Positions 34,920 through 46,384 of a stretch of 64,000 nucleotides of DNA are shown piece by piece; position 1 is the first letter of the stretch, and the number at the start of each line of letters is the position of its first letter. The notes beneath the pieces were generated by a model that did not search any database, had not been told where the DNA came from, and saw nothing but the letters and a program-made list of their open reading frames with translations. Both the position numbers and the translations under genes were made by a program. Origin of the DNA: Desmodesmus armatus (Eukaryota; Chlorophyta; Chlorophyceae; Sphaeropleales; Scenedesmaceae); contig VIIQ02000179.1 in assembly GCA_007449985.2 (NCBI GenBank), forward strand, positions 62,001-126,000, in the 5' to 3' direction.

Positions 34920-35055
34920 TATGCAGGCAGCGTCTCCAGCATATGCGCATCCACCTGGGCAGTGCCTCGGCAGCACTTGGCCGCACCGTACTCACTGCCC
35001 AAGATAACCACACCGATTTGGCTGATGATTGGTTGACAACCGTTGCTGCATGCAG

Positions 35056-38000
35056 GGGCTCAGGCTGCCGGCTGGTCACCGCAGAGGTGTCATGAACAGC
35101 GGCACCATGTGCTACGCTATCTCGGGCTTGCAGTCCATAGGACCTGGGGTGATCCCAGAGCTGGCTGAGGTGCGGGCTGTGTTGCATAGCACCACTGGAA
35201 AATTGCCTGGTCATCAGTTGTTGCCTGCATCTCCTACTGGGAGCATGGTGCTGCGCCTGCTGAGTGAGCACAGCACACCGTGCAGCGGCTGTAGCTGTAT
35301 GTCACCATGCACTCACTGCTGCTGACGCTTGTGAGCATCCAAGCTCAATACGTGGCAACTGTGATACTGTACTTAGAGTTGTAACTGCTGCCGCTGCCCG
35401 CTCCCTGCTGGGGCCATGTCATGACGCCCTCCTGCAGATTGTTTTTGAGGCAGCCTGCAGGAATGGTGTGCCAGTGGCACCAGCACTCGACAAGTTGGCC
35501 CGCGCCCTCTACGGACTCATGATGGGGTATGTCCAGATTGACATTGATGGCCTGGTCAAGCTGGTTGGCATGCCCAATGAGGGCAAGGGCCAGCATGATG
35601 TTGGCGAGCTGGTGCACAAGTGCCTGGTGCAGCTTGAGGCCCACCTGGTGAGCATGGCAGTGCAAAACCCTGCAGCAATGCCCGCGCTAGTGATCAGCTG
35701 TTGATAGCTTTCTCGATAAGCTGTGTCATGTGCACGTGCGCGTGTAGGTAAGCACATAGCACATGCTCAGAGGCTCTGGTGGGTCAAGCCTGCTCTGTGG
35801 TGCACCGTGCGTGCTTGTGACTCATGTGAAGCAGCAGTCCGACTGCTGTGCAGCACTTGCGTCAGTGAAGCCTTCCAGCCAGGAACTCTGTAATTATCCT
35901 GCACTGCCAGTAGATACAGACATGATAGTACTGCATGCATACTATGCATAGTATGCCATACCAGTGTGACGAATTGAATGTCAATGCTGCGGCAGCATGC
36001 CTGGCTTGCTGATCCCTGGTCTGGCTGTGTGGCTGTGTGGCTTCTGCTGCAGGACCAGGGCGGCAGGGATGCCATGGAGGCGCTGTTTGAGGTGGAGACC
36101 ATGGAGGTCGATCCAAAGACTGGCTATGCAATACGGCTGGATGGTGCGCTGCCTGCCAACTTCCTCACTGTGATGCGTGAAGAACTGGCAGAGAAGAGCC
36201 TCCAGGCAGTTCTGAAATTGTGAGGGGAGGGTAGCCGCTACCGCTGCAACGGTTCCAGCATGGGTAGGATAGATTGGCTGTGTTCAACGCACACAACGCA
36301 CACAACCCAGAATACCACACTGACGCGCTGCAGTCTCGCAATCACCAACGGTCAGCCGGCACAATCATTGAAGCTTGGTTGATGGTCTGCAGGTAAACAT
36401 GCTTGAATGCTTGCCCACCGCTGCTGCTGGACACTGTGACTGTGTTGTGGCCCGGCCATTAGTGCCACTGCTTGAAACTTGTTTTGGCCGCTGCTGTGCA
36501 GGAGAGTGCAGTCCGGGGTGCTCTGGTCTAAGCTGCCTGAAGTATTGCTGGTGCAGATCAATCGTGCTGCAAACGGAGGCGCCAAGGCGGGTTGGTGGGT
36601 GCGGGTTTGCATGTCACATAAGAGATTTTTCATTGGCTTTGGCACTGCTCGTGTCTCGTTAATGCGTTTGCATGCTTGTTTTGGGAACTGCTGACGGGAA
36701 AGCCCCAACAACCAGCACGGTGCTACCCTTCTACTATTTGGGGGGGGGGGAGGTTGTTACAAGTAAATACGTTCACCGCAAAGCGATCCTATCTACAATT
36801 GATCAACTGGGTAAGCCAAAGACCTACACCTGAAACGAGGAAACCTGCAAAATACCCTACTAGCAATGCTTTCATGATGAGCCGCACTTGGATGCCTTTC
36901 TCACCTTGACAGTGTTGCAACTGCTGCATGACCATCGTGACTTGCAGATCCCAGACCACTTTGCTGTTGAAAGCAAGCTTGACTTTCCCGGCGAGTACCT
37001 GCTGAAGAGTGCCTACCCTGCTATGGTGAACGTTGCGACGGTGAGAACCACACTCTCGTTTGATGAACAAGCTCAGCAAAAGCTTGACACATACTTGGCA
37101 ACTGTATCCGTGTTGATGCCAGTTCAACAAATGACAGACCGTGTGGGCGCTGCTGCCCTCCACATTGCTGTTGTCAGTGTGCTTGCTCACATGTAATGTG
37201 TGTGTAGTGTGTGTGTGGAGGGGGGGCTCTCGGGGGATCTATTGCACATGGTTAACATGGGATTGAGCCAGCCGAAGCCTGCTTTAGGTGGGCTGTGCGC
37301 TGGACATGCACTGGCACAGTTTTCCCACCCAATATTGGCATCAATGTCTGCTTCAAGCAGCTTGAAGTGCATCCAGTGGCTTCAACATGCATCGATATAG
37401 TAGGCTAAGTTTGTACCTACTAAATACACCATGTGTATCTGTGTGTATCATGCTCGTGCGTGTATGCGCAGTATGAGCTTGAGGCTGTGTCGAGCCACTA
37501 GGCTACCGGAGTGACTTCGGGCATTATATCACCTTTGTGCACGAGCTGAACGCCGACGGCACTAAGACGTGGAGGGTCTACGATGACGAGGTTGTGCGGC
37601 CAGCCACCACCTCACAGGTGGGTGTTCCAACTGTGTGTATGTGTGTGTGTGGGGGGGGGGGGGGAGGTTGACCAACTGGGGGATCCTACACTCCATGTCT
37701 GCCAAGCTTGATGCGCGACTGCAGTCGCCACGGGACAGTACAATGTACTTCTACATGACATGTGTTGCCAACTGGCGGCTGTGTCTTGCTACTAGCAAAC
37801 TGAGTTTGAACGTCAAACATGGGCTCAGTTGGGTTGACCCTGCGTTGTTGAGGCTCAACTGGATTGACCCTGCGTTGACCATTGGCATGTCGAAGTAGTC
37901 ATGCCAGCAGGTGCAAGTAGGGAAGATCCCCGGGGGGGGGGGGTGCCAGCTCGCCAACATTTGTCTTGATCTTTGTTTAGGGTTTAGGGTTTTAGCCTTT

Positions 38001-41000
38001 GTAATGACTGGGCACTACCAAGTATCAGTTGCACTTTTCCATGTCTTGCGGCCAAGAAAATGCCACCGGCCTGCAAATAGGTTGATGTACTGCACCAATT
38101 GTAGAGTAGTTGTGGTGTCTTGTAGTGTCATCAGTATTGATAGTGGTCAGTGCCGTCCTTGGACCAAGTGCAGCTGTTGCAACATCGATTGTGCATGGCG
38201 AGTGCCAAGCTGGGTTCACACATCTGTGCATGTGTTTGAACAGAAGTTGATACATATGTCGAGCATGTCAGAAAACGGGCACTGTACAAGTGCGGTGTTA
38301 CCTGATAGGTTGCTGATGTTGCATTACGCCCTGATTGCTTCCAACAGTCGATGGTATGCCAGGTGCTGAGATACTTGTCATTGGGCAGAAAGTATGTGTG
38401 TTTTGCTGCTGCCCTGCAGGCCGTGGAGGGCCAGTTTGGAGCGGCTGTGCCGCAGGCTGGCAGCAGCAGCAGCAGCGGCGGCGGCGGCATCCGCATCACA
38501 CCTCATGACCTGGAGACGCTTTACAAGTGCTTCTGCGAAGTGCGAGACAAGGCGGAGGCAGAGCCTGAGGGCACCTTCCCTGGTGGCAGCAGCGAGCACA
38601 GCGCAGCCGATGCAATGAGGAGATACACCTTCAAGACCGCAGCCTTCCTGGTGTATAGGCGCATTGCGCCTGGAGCGGACCAGAGCAAGCCGCCAAAGAT
38701 GCTGCCAGGAGGCCTGAGCCCCAGGCTGCTGAAGAAGCTGAAGTTGAGACAAACCTGCACAAATCTGCATAAATCTGCACAAAGCTCCAGCCTCAGATCG
38801 GTTTGGTTCAGTCTGCTGAGCCTCACTGAAGCTGCATGGGCTCTCCACAAAGTTGATACTACTGCGGCAGTAGTATCAAGGTGGTGAGTAGCCTATGCAG
38901 CTTGTCAGCCTGCATGCAGCGGCTGCACTCACTCTGGCATGCTACAGCACAGCCTGAGAGCTTGACACGGTCACCAAAGTTTGGTGTGACACCAATGCAT
39001 GACTGCCATTGTAGGGAATGTCATGACACGGCAGAGCATGACATGGATCTTTTCGGACGGCAATCTATGCCATGAGGATCTTAGCGGTGATGAGCTGCTG
39101 GCACAATCATGATTGCCCGGTTGCTGTGCAATGCCACTGTCTACTTATGCCTCAGGTTCTGTATGAGGAAGAGCATGCGGCAGCGGCTGCTAGTGTTGGC
39201 CCTGTGGTCAGTGGAGGCGCCAAGGAGGAAGAGGTGCATCAGGAGGAGCAGGAGCAACTGGCGAAGCACATTTTCAGTGACGATGGTGAGCGGACTTTTC
39301 AACAGTCCCGCCTTGAAAGTTATGCTAGGACAGTGCCTGCATGCATTGCTGCCTCCAGTGCTCTGCATGCAATGTCCTCTTTTTGTTCAACGGAAAGGCA
39401 AAGCATGCTGTGTGCTGTGCTTGACAACTGCAAATTGAGACTTGCTGTGTGGTTGTATTGGTCCTCTACCTTACTGCCATGCCTGTTTTGTTCTGCAATT
39501 GTAGGGGCGGCAACTTCAGACCAGGTGTGTGGGTTAGCCACCAGGGCAACACAGCAAACTTATGAGCAAGTTGTTGTCAACTCACTGAGTGCAAGTTGCA
39601 TCTATTGATGGCTGTGCTACACCACAGTAATTGCTCAGCACATGGCATGTGTCATTGCATTGCTTTGCTGCCAGTGATGCCATCCAATGCCGTGGTGATG
39701 GCATTGGCTGTGTTATGTGCATCATGCAGTGCAAGGGTGTGTTGCTACTGGACATCGTCTCTGCCAGTGGTCTTACGCTGCTGCACTACATTTTGCTCTA
39801 TCTGTGCGCCTTGTGCTTGCAGCCCGCCCACCTCATCCTGCAGCAGGCGGCTGGCTGCCAAGGGGTCACCCACTCTGGTGACATATCAGGTGCGACACAC
39901 ATGCCGGCCATAGCATGGGTGCGTGAGTGTGTGAGTGATCTATGTCAGTGCTTGTATTAGCTGGGAAAGGCACACCATGGGGGTTGGCGGGTGCAGGGGT
40001 TTGCATGATTGCGCGTGTGCATGGCTGCCAGCGCCTGCCGATTACGTGGAAGGCTGTCACGCTGCGCAACACGCCGCAATGCACAATGCCAAGTCGGTAA
40101 CCTAGTGGCTAGGTTGGGCATGCGGTCACCGCAGTGACAGTGACTGTCAACATGCTGCCGCAGCCAGTTGCGCAGCTTGCTGAACCTGCTGCCCTTGATG
40201 TAACTGATACTTGGGTTTGCTGCTGTTTGTGACAACAGAGGATGCTGTGAGGCGCATCGTGCAGCTGAACCAGGAGCTGCAGGTCAACCTGCTGGCATTC
40301 ACATGCACGCCTGCGCAGCTGATAGGTGAGTGCCAGGCTGACAGCCGTATTGTGCACCTTTGTCGAACGTGTCACCAGTTTGTGGTGGTGTTCAGCTGGC
40401 TGCCCTCCCTGCAATGCAGCTATCACCCAGGTGCAGATGTCAGCAAAGCTGTCAAAAGCTGCCTCAGCAAGGCCGCTGGCCACCACCTCCTGCATGCTGC
40501 CGGCCCCCTAACTCAGCCTCCAGCGTTGGCGACGGGCCCTGCAGTCATAATCGCTCATACCAGCCGGCATAAAAAGGGTCACAAGGCCCAAGGGTTGAGT
40601 CAACCCAGTTGGAAAACCACCCTTGCATTATTTTCTTGCCTGCTGCGCTGTGTGCAGCCCCCCTGCAGAGCTTCTGCCGTGGTGCTGGCACCAGTCCCTC
40701 AGTGTCCCAGGGCTCAGGTGGCGCTGCAGCTGTCCCAGGCAGCAGCAGCCCCACTGCATCAGGTGCTGGCGGGCCAGCAACCGGCTCAGTGACACCTAGC
40801 AGGCCCAGCTGTCAGCAGGTGGGTGAATGAACTCTGGCACAGTGGCATCACCCTTGCATGCAAGATGATCATCAATAGCTAGTAACGGCCATTGTGTGCG
40901 CACTTTAAAGAATGGGAAATGATGTGTAGTGTCCGTTGCTCACACTTCATTAGCTGCCAAAGGTGGCAGCCAGACCTGCAGCGTCCTGAAGGCATCTGAG

Positions 41001-42315
41001 CACACACATTGTCAAGACATCGTGGCTGTCTGCTGCCTACTTGTAGGCAGATGGTGTGCAAGGGGCTGTGGCTGGCCCTTCCTCCAGTGCTGGCGTCAAC
41101 ACTGCGGAGCAGGTGAGACGCTTTGCAGTTACAAGTACAGTTACAGTATTTGGCATGCCAAGCCATGCAAACCGCAAGGGAGGCAGAGGCTCATGGGGGA
41201 GACACAAGAAGCTGAGCATCATGAGAGGTGTTGAATGCGAACCTACCTTGAGGGATCAATCCGCCCACCAACTGCACTGCACTGCACTGCCTGCATGGAA
41301 TGCAGTGGCAGTGGCAACTTCTCATCAGACAGCGCAACAGTATCATTGCACACTGCAAAATGTGGTGTGCACCAGGTGTTTATGTGCTCTTCTTGGCTGG
41401 TTGCTTCAATATGCATGCCGTCACAATGTGGTGCCTGCAGGTCAACACAGGTGCAGCAGCACCTAGCAGCAGCAACCAGGCAGCGCCTGCAGACACCCCT
41501 GCAGCTGGCGGCCCTACACAGCTTGAGCTGTTCTTCAGCCAACAGCAGGCCCCGAACCAGCAGGACCAGCACCAGTACCTGAGTGTTTTGTCCAGGGGCA
41601 AGCAGGTGAAGCGGCTCATCAGCATCAGCGCTGGGGACCCTCAGCCGTGGGTGGAGCACATTGAGAAGCTCATTGACCTCTCTCACCGCTACGCAGACAT
41701 CGGTGACCACCACAGCTCAATCAAGTTCACGCCACCAGCAGAGAGCAGCAGTGAGCAGCACACCCTCAACCTCACCGTTCGGCTGGTAGCTCGGGCAGAC
41801 AGGGTGCGCTTCGACAGGCGGCCAACCATCACGCACTCTACCAATGGTGGCTACAAGTGGAAGCTGTCTGCCAATCCTGTCACAATCAACAACCAGCCGG
41901 CTGAGCAGCGGCCTGTGGTGGTTACGGAAATCGCCGTCACCGCCACCCGCAGTGCTGAGAGCTGTGCTGAAGGTGACCCCTTCCAGGAGATGATGCAGCA
42001 GGCTAAGGCCGTCAGCACGGTGATCCTGCACGCCAGCATGAAGTTGCACCCAGATATGCTCGAGATGTTTAGGAGTGGGCTTCCTCAGGCTAGCACAGCA
42101 CAGGTGCCACCTGCTTGAAGCACCCAGCTGTGACTGCAGCTTCTGCTGCAGCGTTTGCTGTTTTGCAGGACTTTCAAGGGCAGGACGGCCCCCGCAAATG
42201 CATGTCTCTGCATGTTGTGCTGCGGGTGACGTGCTATGTAGCAAAGTCTGTCCTAGCCGTATGCCTGAACGCAAACACACCTCCCCCGCACTTGTGCAGT
42301 TTTTGGCCTGCGTGA
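35056..42315 (+). CDS. USP-family ubiquitin protease-like gene, frameshifted
   Basis: USPs remove ubiquitin with a Cys-His-Asp triad. Exons: 35056-35169 (Cys box GVMNSGTMCYAISGLQSIG), 35438-35647 (KGQHDVGEL, the QHD..E box), 36053-36219, 36502-36604 (LPEVLLVQINR), 36948-37040, 37472-37617 (YELEAVSSH, GHYITF, VYDDEVV) and 38420 to about 38750 (TAAFLVYRR). Phase-consistent exons continue at 39156-39285, 39505-39524, 39823-39889, 40239-40325, 40658-40818, 41047-41112, 41441-42103 and 42169-42315. Cys, His and Asp are present, but the oxyanion-hole Asn (GNTC in active USPs) reads GTMC. After YELEAVSSH a one-base deletion gives an in-frame TAG at 37499-37501. The link from the USP core to the exons after 39.1 kb is uncertain because the donor near 38877 does not match in phase. 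That later part has a folded-looking region at 41441-42103 (LTVRLVARADRVRFDRRPT) of unknown family. Family assignment is firm; activity is doubtful. Confidence 0.75.
36738..36860 (-). mobile_element. Solo LINE 3' end in a USP intron
   Basis: Read on the minus strand, this ends GTTACAACCTCCCC, the same 3' tail as the LINE at 51131-53880. Similarity continues for about 120 bp (GAGGTTGTTACAAGT then TTCACCGC on the plus strand). It is a severely 5'-truncated insertion lying between exons of the USP-like gene. A G run of ten or more replaces the usual TGGGGGAGG at the end. Confidence 0.6.
37976..37995 (+). repeat. Short interstitial telomere-like repeat
   Basis: TTTAGGGTTTAGGGTTTTAG is two to three units of the plant/green-algal telomere repeat, inside an intron of the USP-like gene. 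It is probably chance or a repair scar. Confidence 0.5.
38855..38877. repeat. 23-bp hairpin
   Basis: GATACTACTGC and GCAGTAGTATC are exact inverted repeats separated by one base. It lies just before the candidate donor of the last USP-core exon, in a stretch that reads poorly as USP sequence. It may be part of a small insertion that changed the exon end. Confidence 0.6.
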
Positions 42316-44100
42316 TGTCACAGGAAAGGCATGTGCAGCATGTCAAGGACTGTTACAGCAAGTGATGGTTGCAGCTTCAGCAGATTTGTTGGTACGTCAG
42401 GCATGAATACGGAATGGCCACAGTCATGCAGTGTTTGACATAGCCCACGCGTTGGCTGTCTTGTTCGTGGCAGACAGGGTGTCTCGGCGCTTGCATTTTT
42501 GCAACAGGGGGGCAAGAGTTTGCTATCTCTATCTGCTGTTGCCACACTGGTGTACACAATTGTCGGTGTCACACTGTGTGCGCTTTTGACCGACAGTTTC
42601 TTCAGATACGTTGTGTGCTTTGTTTGTGAAAAGCGGCGTTGTCTTGTGCCCAGCAGTTGATGGCGTAAAGCATCAGCAGTTGTACTGTATACGCAGCAAT
42701 CATTGCATCCAGTATGCTGCTAGCAAAGTACACTGCTTGCCGCCTGGCAGGTGACATGAGTTTGAGCAGGCAGGGAGGCGCGCCTGTGCTGGTGGTGTCT
42801 GCTGTCAGCCTGCACATGTGTCAGACTGGGGCCTGGCTGGCTTAGGATATGTTTCAACCTTGCAGCAGCTGGTGCTCTTGATTTGTCCCCTGGCTCGGGG
42901 TACTCGACTGCAGACTGTGTACATGTGCTACACGCGGAGTTATGTGTTGTCCTTGAGGGTCAAAATGACCATGTTACACTGACTCGGGCACCTTTTGTGC
43001 AACGCAACGTGCTCAAGCCGGGCTGCATGGACTAGGCTATATGCCGTTTTATGCCAGTCGTGGAGGAATGCCATTGCTGCTGAGCAGTTGGAGCCTCCAG
43101 TAGTAACGCCAGGATTGAGTGACTGTGCAGGTCTTCCCAAGGTGGTCATCTCCCGTGACGTTGTTCACAAGCTGTTGCTAATTGAGCAGCCGCAGGCTGT
43201 TGTGCAATAAGGGGCATAGGTTTGTGCTGGAGATACATGGGGTAGGGACACCGGGGTCCTAGCCCTGGCGTCCTATGGTTTGGCCTTTTCGGCCCTTGGC
43301 TTGCCATGCAGTAGCCTGCGTTGAGATCATGGCCCAGTGGGTGCTGTCACTTGCGTTTTGTGTAGCAGCGCCTCATTCGTGCAGCAATGCTCCCAATTTT
43401 TACCCAGTGCTGGAAAGCTTGAGGTTGATATCCTTCAAGCACAAGTTGTGCAGGCACATGGTGGACAGCAAGTTGCATCGCCATGTATACGGGTCTGTGT
43501 GCTGTTGTGACATCAGGCAGACAATACCTAGGTGATGTGTGCCACAGGGCCTAGTTTCTTGGTTACCAGTTGGTGTTTTGGCTGTCTCTTGACCCAGATA
43601 GTGTGTGTTTGTGTGGCATCAATGTCATGTGTGGGTGTCAGGCGTCCATGGATGCAGCTGCATCATGATGGAAGACAAAGGCTACGGCGTGAGCAGTAAT
43701 CAGCAATTGCAAGGTGTCATTTGAGTAACAGGCTGACACAGACAGCTCACGTCACAACAAGATTCATGCCTCAACTACACAACAATAGGCCTCAAAGTGC
43801 ATGTGCTGTAAGTTTCACCAACATTCACTGTGGTGGTACCACGCATATAAGTACTTGTACTACAAGTGGCACATACACACAAGAAATGCAAGCATATGCA
43901 TTCAATGAGCTGACATGAGCAACATGCGATGCCTGGACTGTTGCACTGCCACAAGGCCCTTCTAGCGGAACAACTTGAAGTTGAGTGAGCACATGTTGCG
44001 CAACATGCGCCATTGCGTGAGCCGCACAGCCAGAGTTTGAGGGCATTCAGGCCTAGCAGGCTATGCTGCTGGTCGCCACAAGTGACAAGTCTACGTGTTA
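42316..44100 (+). other. T/G-rich stretch downstream of the USP-like gene, no gene recognised
   Basis: The first kilobase is T/G-rich on the plus strand, like the 3' UTRs of other plus-strand genes here. Frames such as 42995-43210 have no motif. No polyadenylation signal stands out. Confidence 0.35.
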
Positions 44101-44137
44101 GTCTACGTGTTAAATAACCTGCTGTCGCTGTTATTTA
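44086..44137. repeat. Direct repeat and hairpin at the edge of repeat block 2
   Basis: GTCTACGTGTTA is repeated directly at about 44089-44112. TTAAATAAC and GTTATTTAA then form a 9-bp hairpin with an 11-base loop. Both lie just outside the second repeat block and could be remains of an insertion boundary. Confidence 0.5.
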
Positions 44138-44252
44138 AGCAGTATCCTGCACTTCTCCCCCATCTGCATTCAAGCCTAGCGTGAACATGTGGCCTGCTTG
44201 GGGGTGTCCGACACTTAGTAGTACCAAGCCTTGTTTGAGTCAGTTCGAAACC

Positions 44253-44322
44253 GGCCATGGCATGAGTTGAACATGCCCACAGTGTGCGCCAAGGCAACAC
44301 ACTGTGCTTGCCCAACACGGCC
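44253..44322. repeat. Fold-back element, copy 2
   Basis: The inner stem CACAGTGTG (44278-44286)/CACACTGTG (44298-44306) is intact. The outer stem GGCCATG/CACGGCC has one mismatch compared with copy 1 at 9347-9416. Confidence 0.5.
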
Positions 44323-44556
44323 ATGAGCGGGCAGGTGTGACCCTGCCCTCACACCTTCCGCCAGTGTACCTGATGACATTGGCTTGACGAGGTGAAGTTG
44401 CATCAAACTTTCTGACAAGTGTTAAGACTGTTGACGACACACTGGCCCCATCCACACATGCAAGCATCACACACCAAGCACAGCCACCTCACATACCTTT
44501 GTGTTGACAGCTGAACTGTCTGCAACTGACATTCCTGATGGTGCTGGCTGCTGCTG

Positions 44557-44878
44557 ACTGCACTCTAGTGTCCCCGCAAATCACGCGAAGTGGCCGCACA
44601 ACCCCACACCAACAGCCCAGGCTTATGTGCTTCCCGAGTGTGTAATGGTCTGTGCTACTGGGATCTCCCCCCGAATACGACTCATGCTTGTTAGGCACGG
44701 ATGAAGGAATTGGACTTCTCAGACCCGAAGGCCTGCGCACAAATTCAACTGGTGGCTGTCTGTGCTGTTGCTGACCACTTGGTGCTGCACCGCGTGTGGG
44801 GGGTAGACTGGCTGACCTGACTGTTTGCCACCCCAACACCCAGTAACAACACTACGGGGACACTTCAAGTGCAGCCCT
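44557..44878 (+). mobile_element. MITE-like unit 5
   Basis: The left end is CTGCACTCTAGTGTCCCCGC and the right end is GGGGACACTTCAAGTGCAGCC, an imperfect inverted repeat. The interior (GTGTGTAATGGTCTGTG, TTCTCAGACCCGAAGGCCTG) is shared with units 1-4 in the first block. Confidence 0.55.
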
Positions 44879-45187
44879 AACCATGATTGCTGCTTGCCTC
44901 ACCCCTTGTCCTGCAGGTGCAGTAGTGAACCACAGACAAAGGGTGACCCTGATTCAACAGAATTGAAACTGACACTCACGAACCATTGTTGTGCGGTAGA
45001 CACGCCACTTTGCCTCTGCATATGCATACCATGGCCAACTAGCACGAAGCTTGGCATCACTGCTGTAGCACATGGCTGTAATTACAAGATTATAAGATTA
45101 TAAGATGCTACCACAGCCACCCGCCCCCATCTGCATCGCTCACCTGAAAATCCTGCACGCCGCACCCGCCGGCTGCTGCATGCTGCT

Positions 45188-45515
45188 GGTTGCACTCTAG
45201 TGTGTCCCCGCAAATCACGCGAAGTGGCTGCACAACCCCACACCAACAGCCCGGGCTTATTTGCTTCCCGAGTGTGTAATGGTCTGTGCCACTGGGATCT
45301 CCCCCCGAATACCGACTCATGCTGGTTAGGCACGGATGAAGGAATTGGACTTCTCAGACCCGAAGGCCTGCGCACATGATTCAAGTGGTGGCTGACCTGT
45401 GCTGTTGCTGACCACTTGGTGCTGCACCGGGTGTGGGGGGTAGTATGGCTGACCTGACTGTTTGCCACCCCAACACCCAGTAACAACACTACAGGGACAC
45501 ACTAGAAGTGCAACC
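45188..45515 (+). mobile_element. MITE-like unit 6
   Basis: The left end is GGTTGCACTCTAGTGTGTCC. The right end read on the other strand is GGTTGCACTTCTAGTGTGTC, the same 20-bp inverted repeat with one inserted base. It is colinear with unit 4 at 11206-11539. Confidence 0.7.
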
Positions 45516-46384
45516 GCTGCCAGCTAATGCTGTCTTGCTGTGAAGGCCGAATGAAGCGCTCGGTGCCCTGCAGAGTGAAAACAAGAACTTTTTATTGCAA
45601 GTATCATTGGTGAGCTTCAAGGCGGAATTAGTGGTGTGGTGGCGGTGGGTGGCAAGTTTCTGCCATCTACAATGTAGCTTCTGCTGCTGCTCTCACCTTT
45701 CGCCCGCTGCCAGCACACATGGGTAACATAACCTGCAGCAAAAGGAAAGTGACGGGAGGGAGGAGCTCTGCTGCAGCCAGAACGAAATGCGCAGTGGAGC
45801 CGTAGTGCCGGGAAGTACAGCTCATTTCGGAAGCACTGCTAATGTCCCCGTTACTGTAGTCTGAACAGTGATATTAGTATATGCTCAAGAGAAAGATAAG
45901 GGGTTTGTTTCCACCCCGTACCCACTGTTATTTCTCACTCCCTGGGGAGTGACTTCCCCCTGCACTGCAGGCCAAAAAATGGCATTGTATTGGGATGTGA
46001 TGTTTTGACTGACATTATCTTTGTCGGCGCCAAGCTGAGCGCTTGCATGGAAGCCAGTGAGCAGACACACTTTTTCAAGAACAGTTCAGTGATTTGGTGT
46101 ACAGGACATCGCACCTCTTCAGTATCTGCCTGTGCCCGTATTCCAAGGTAACCCTGGAAGCTCATGCAGAAATTTCAATGGTAGCTGGCTTTGACAGTCA
46201 GCAACACGCACTGGGCAGCGCTGCTGCTGCACAGCTGGATTCAGATGGGTCCGCTCTAGACACCCAATGGACACCCAATCCTGCTCAACTCAAACGCACC
46301 AGTGGTAAGATGCAGTCAAATCTGCAGCCCGTGGGCTACAAGCTGCAGGTCACTGACAACCAGCAGCAGACACGCCTGCAAAGG
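45516..46384 (+). other. Central part of repeat block 2
   Basis: This part matches 11540-12430 in copy 1. A plus-strand frame ending at 46396 reads AAAAQLDSDGSALDTQWTPN and AQLKRTSGKM. The matching stretch near 12260-12345 encodes a similar AAAAQLDADGSVVDTRWTPD, which suggests an ancestral exon. I cannot build a gene from it. Confidence 0.4.
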
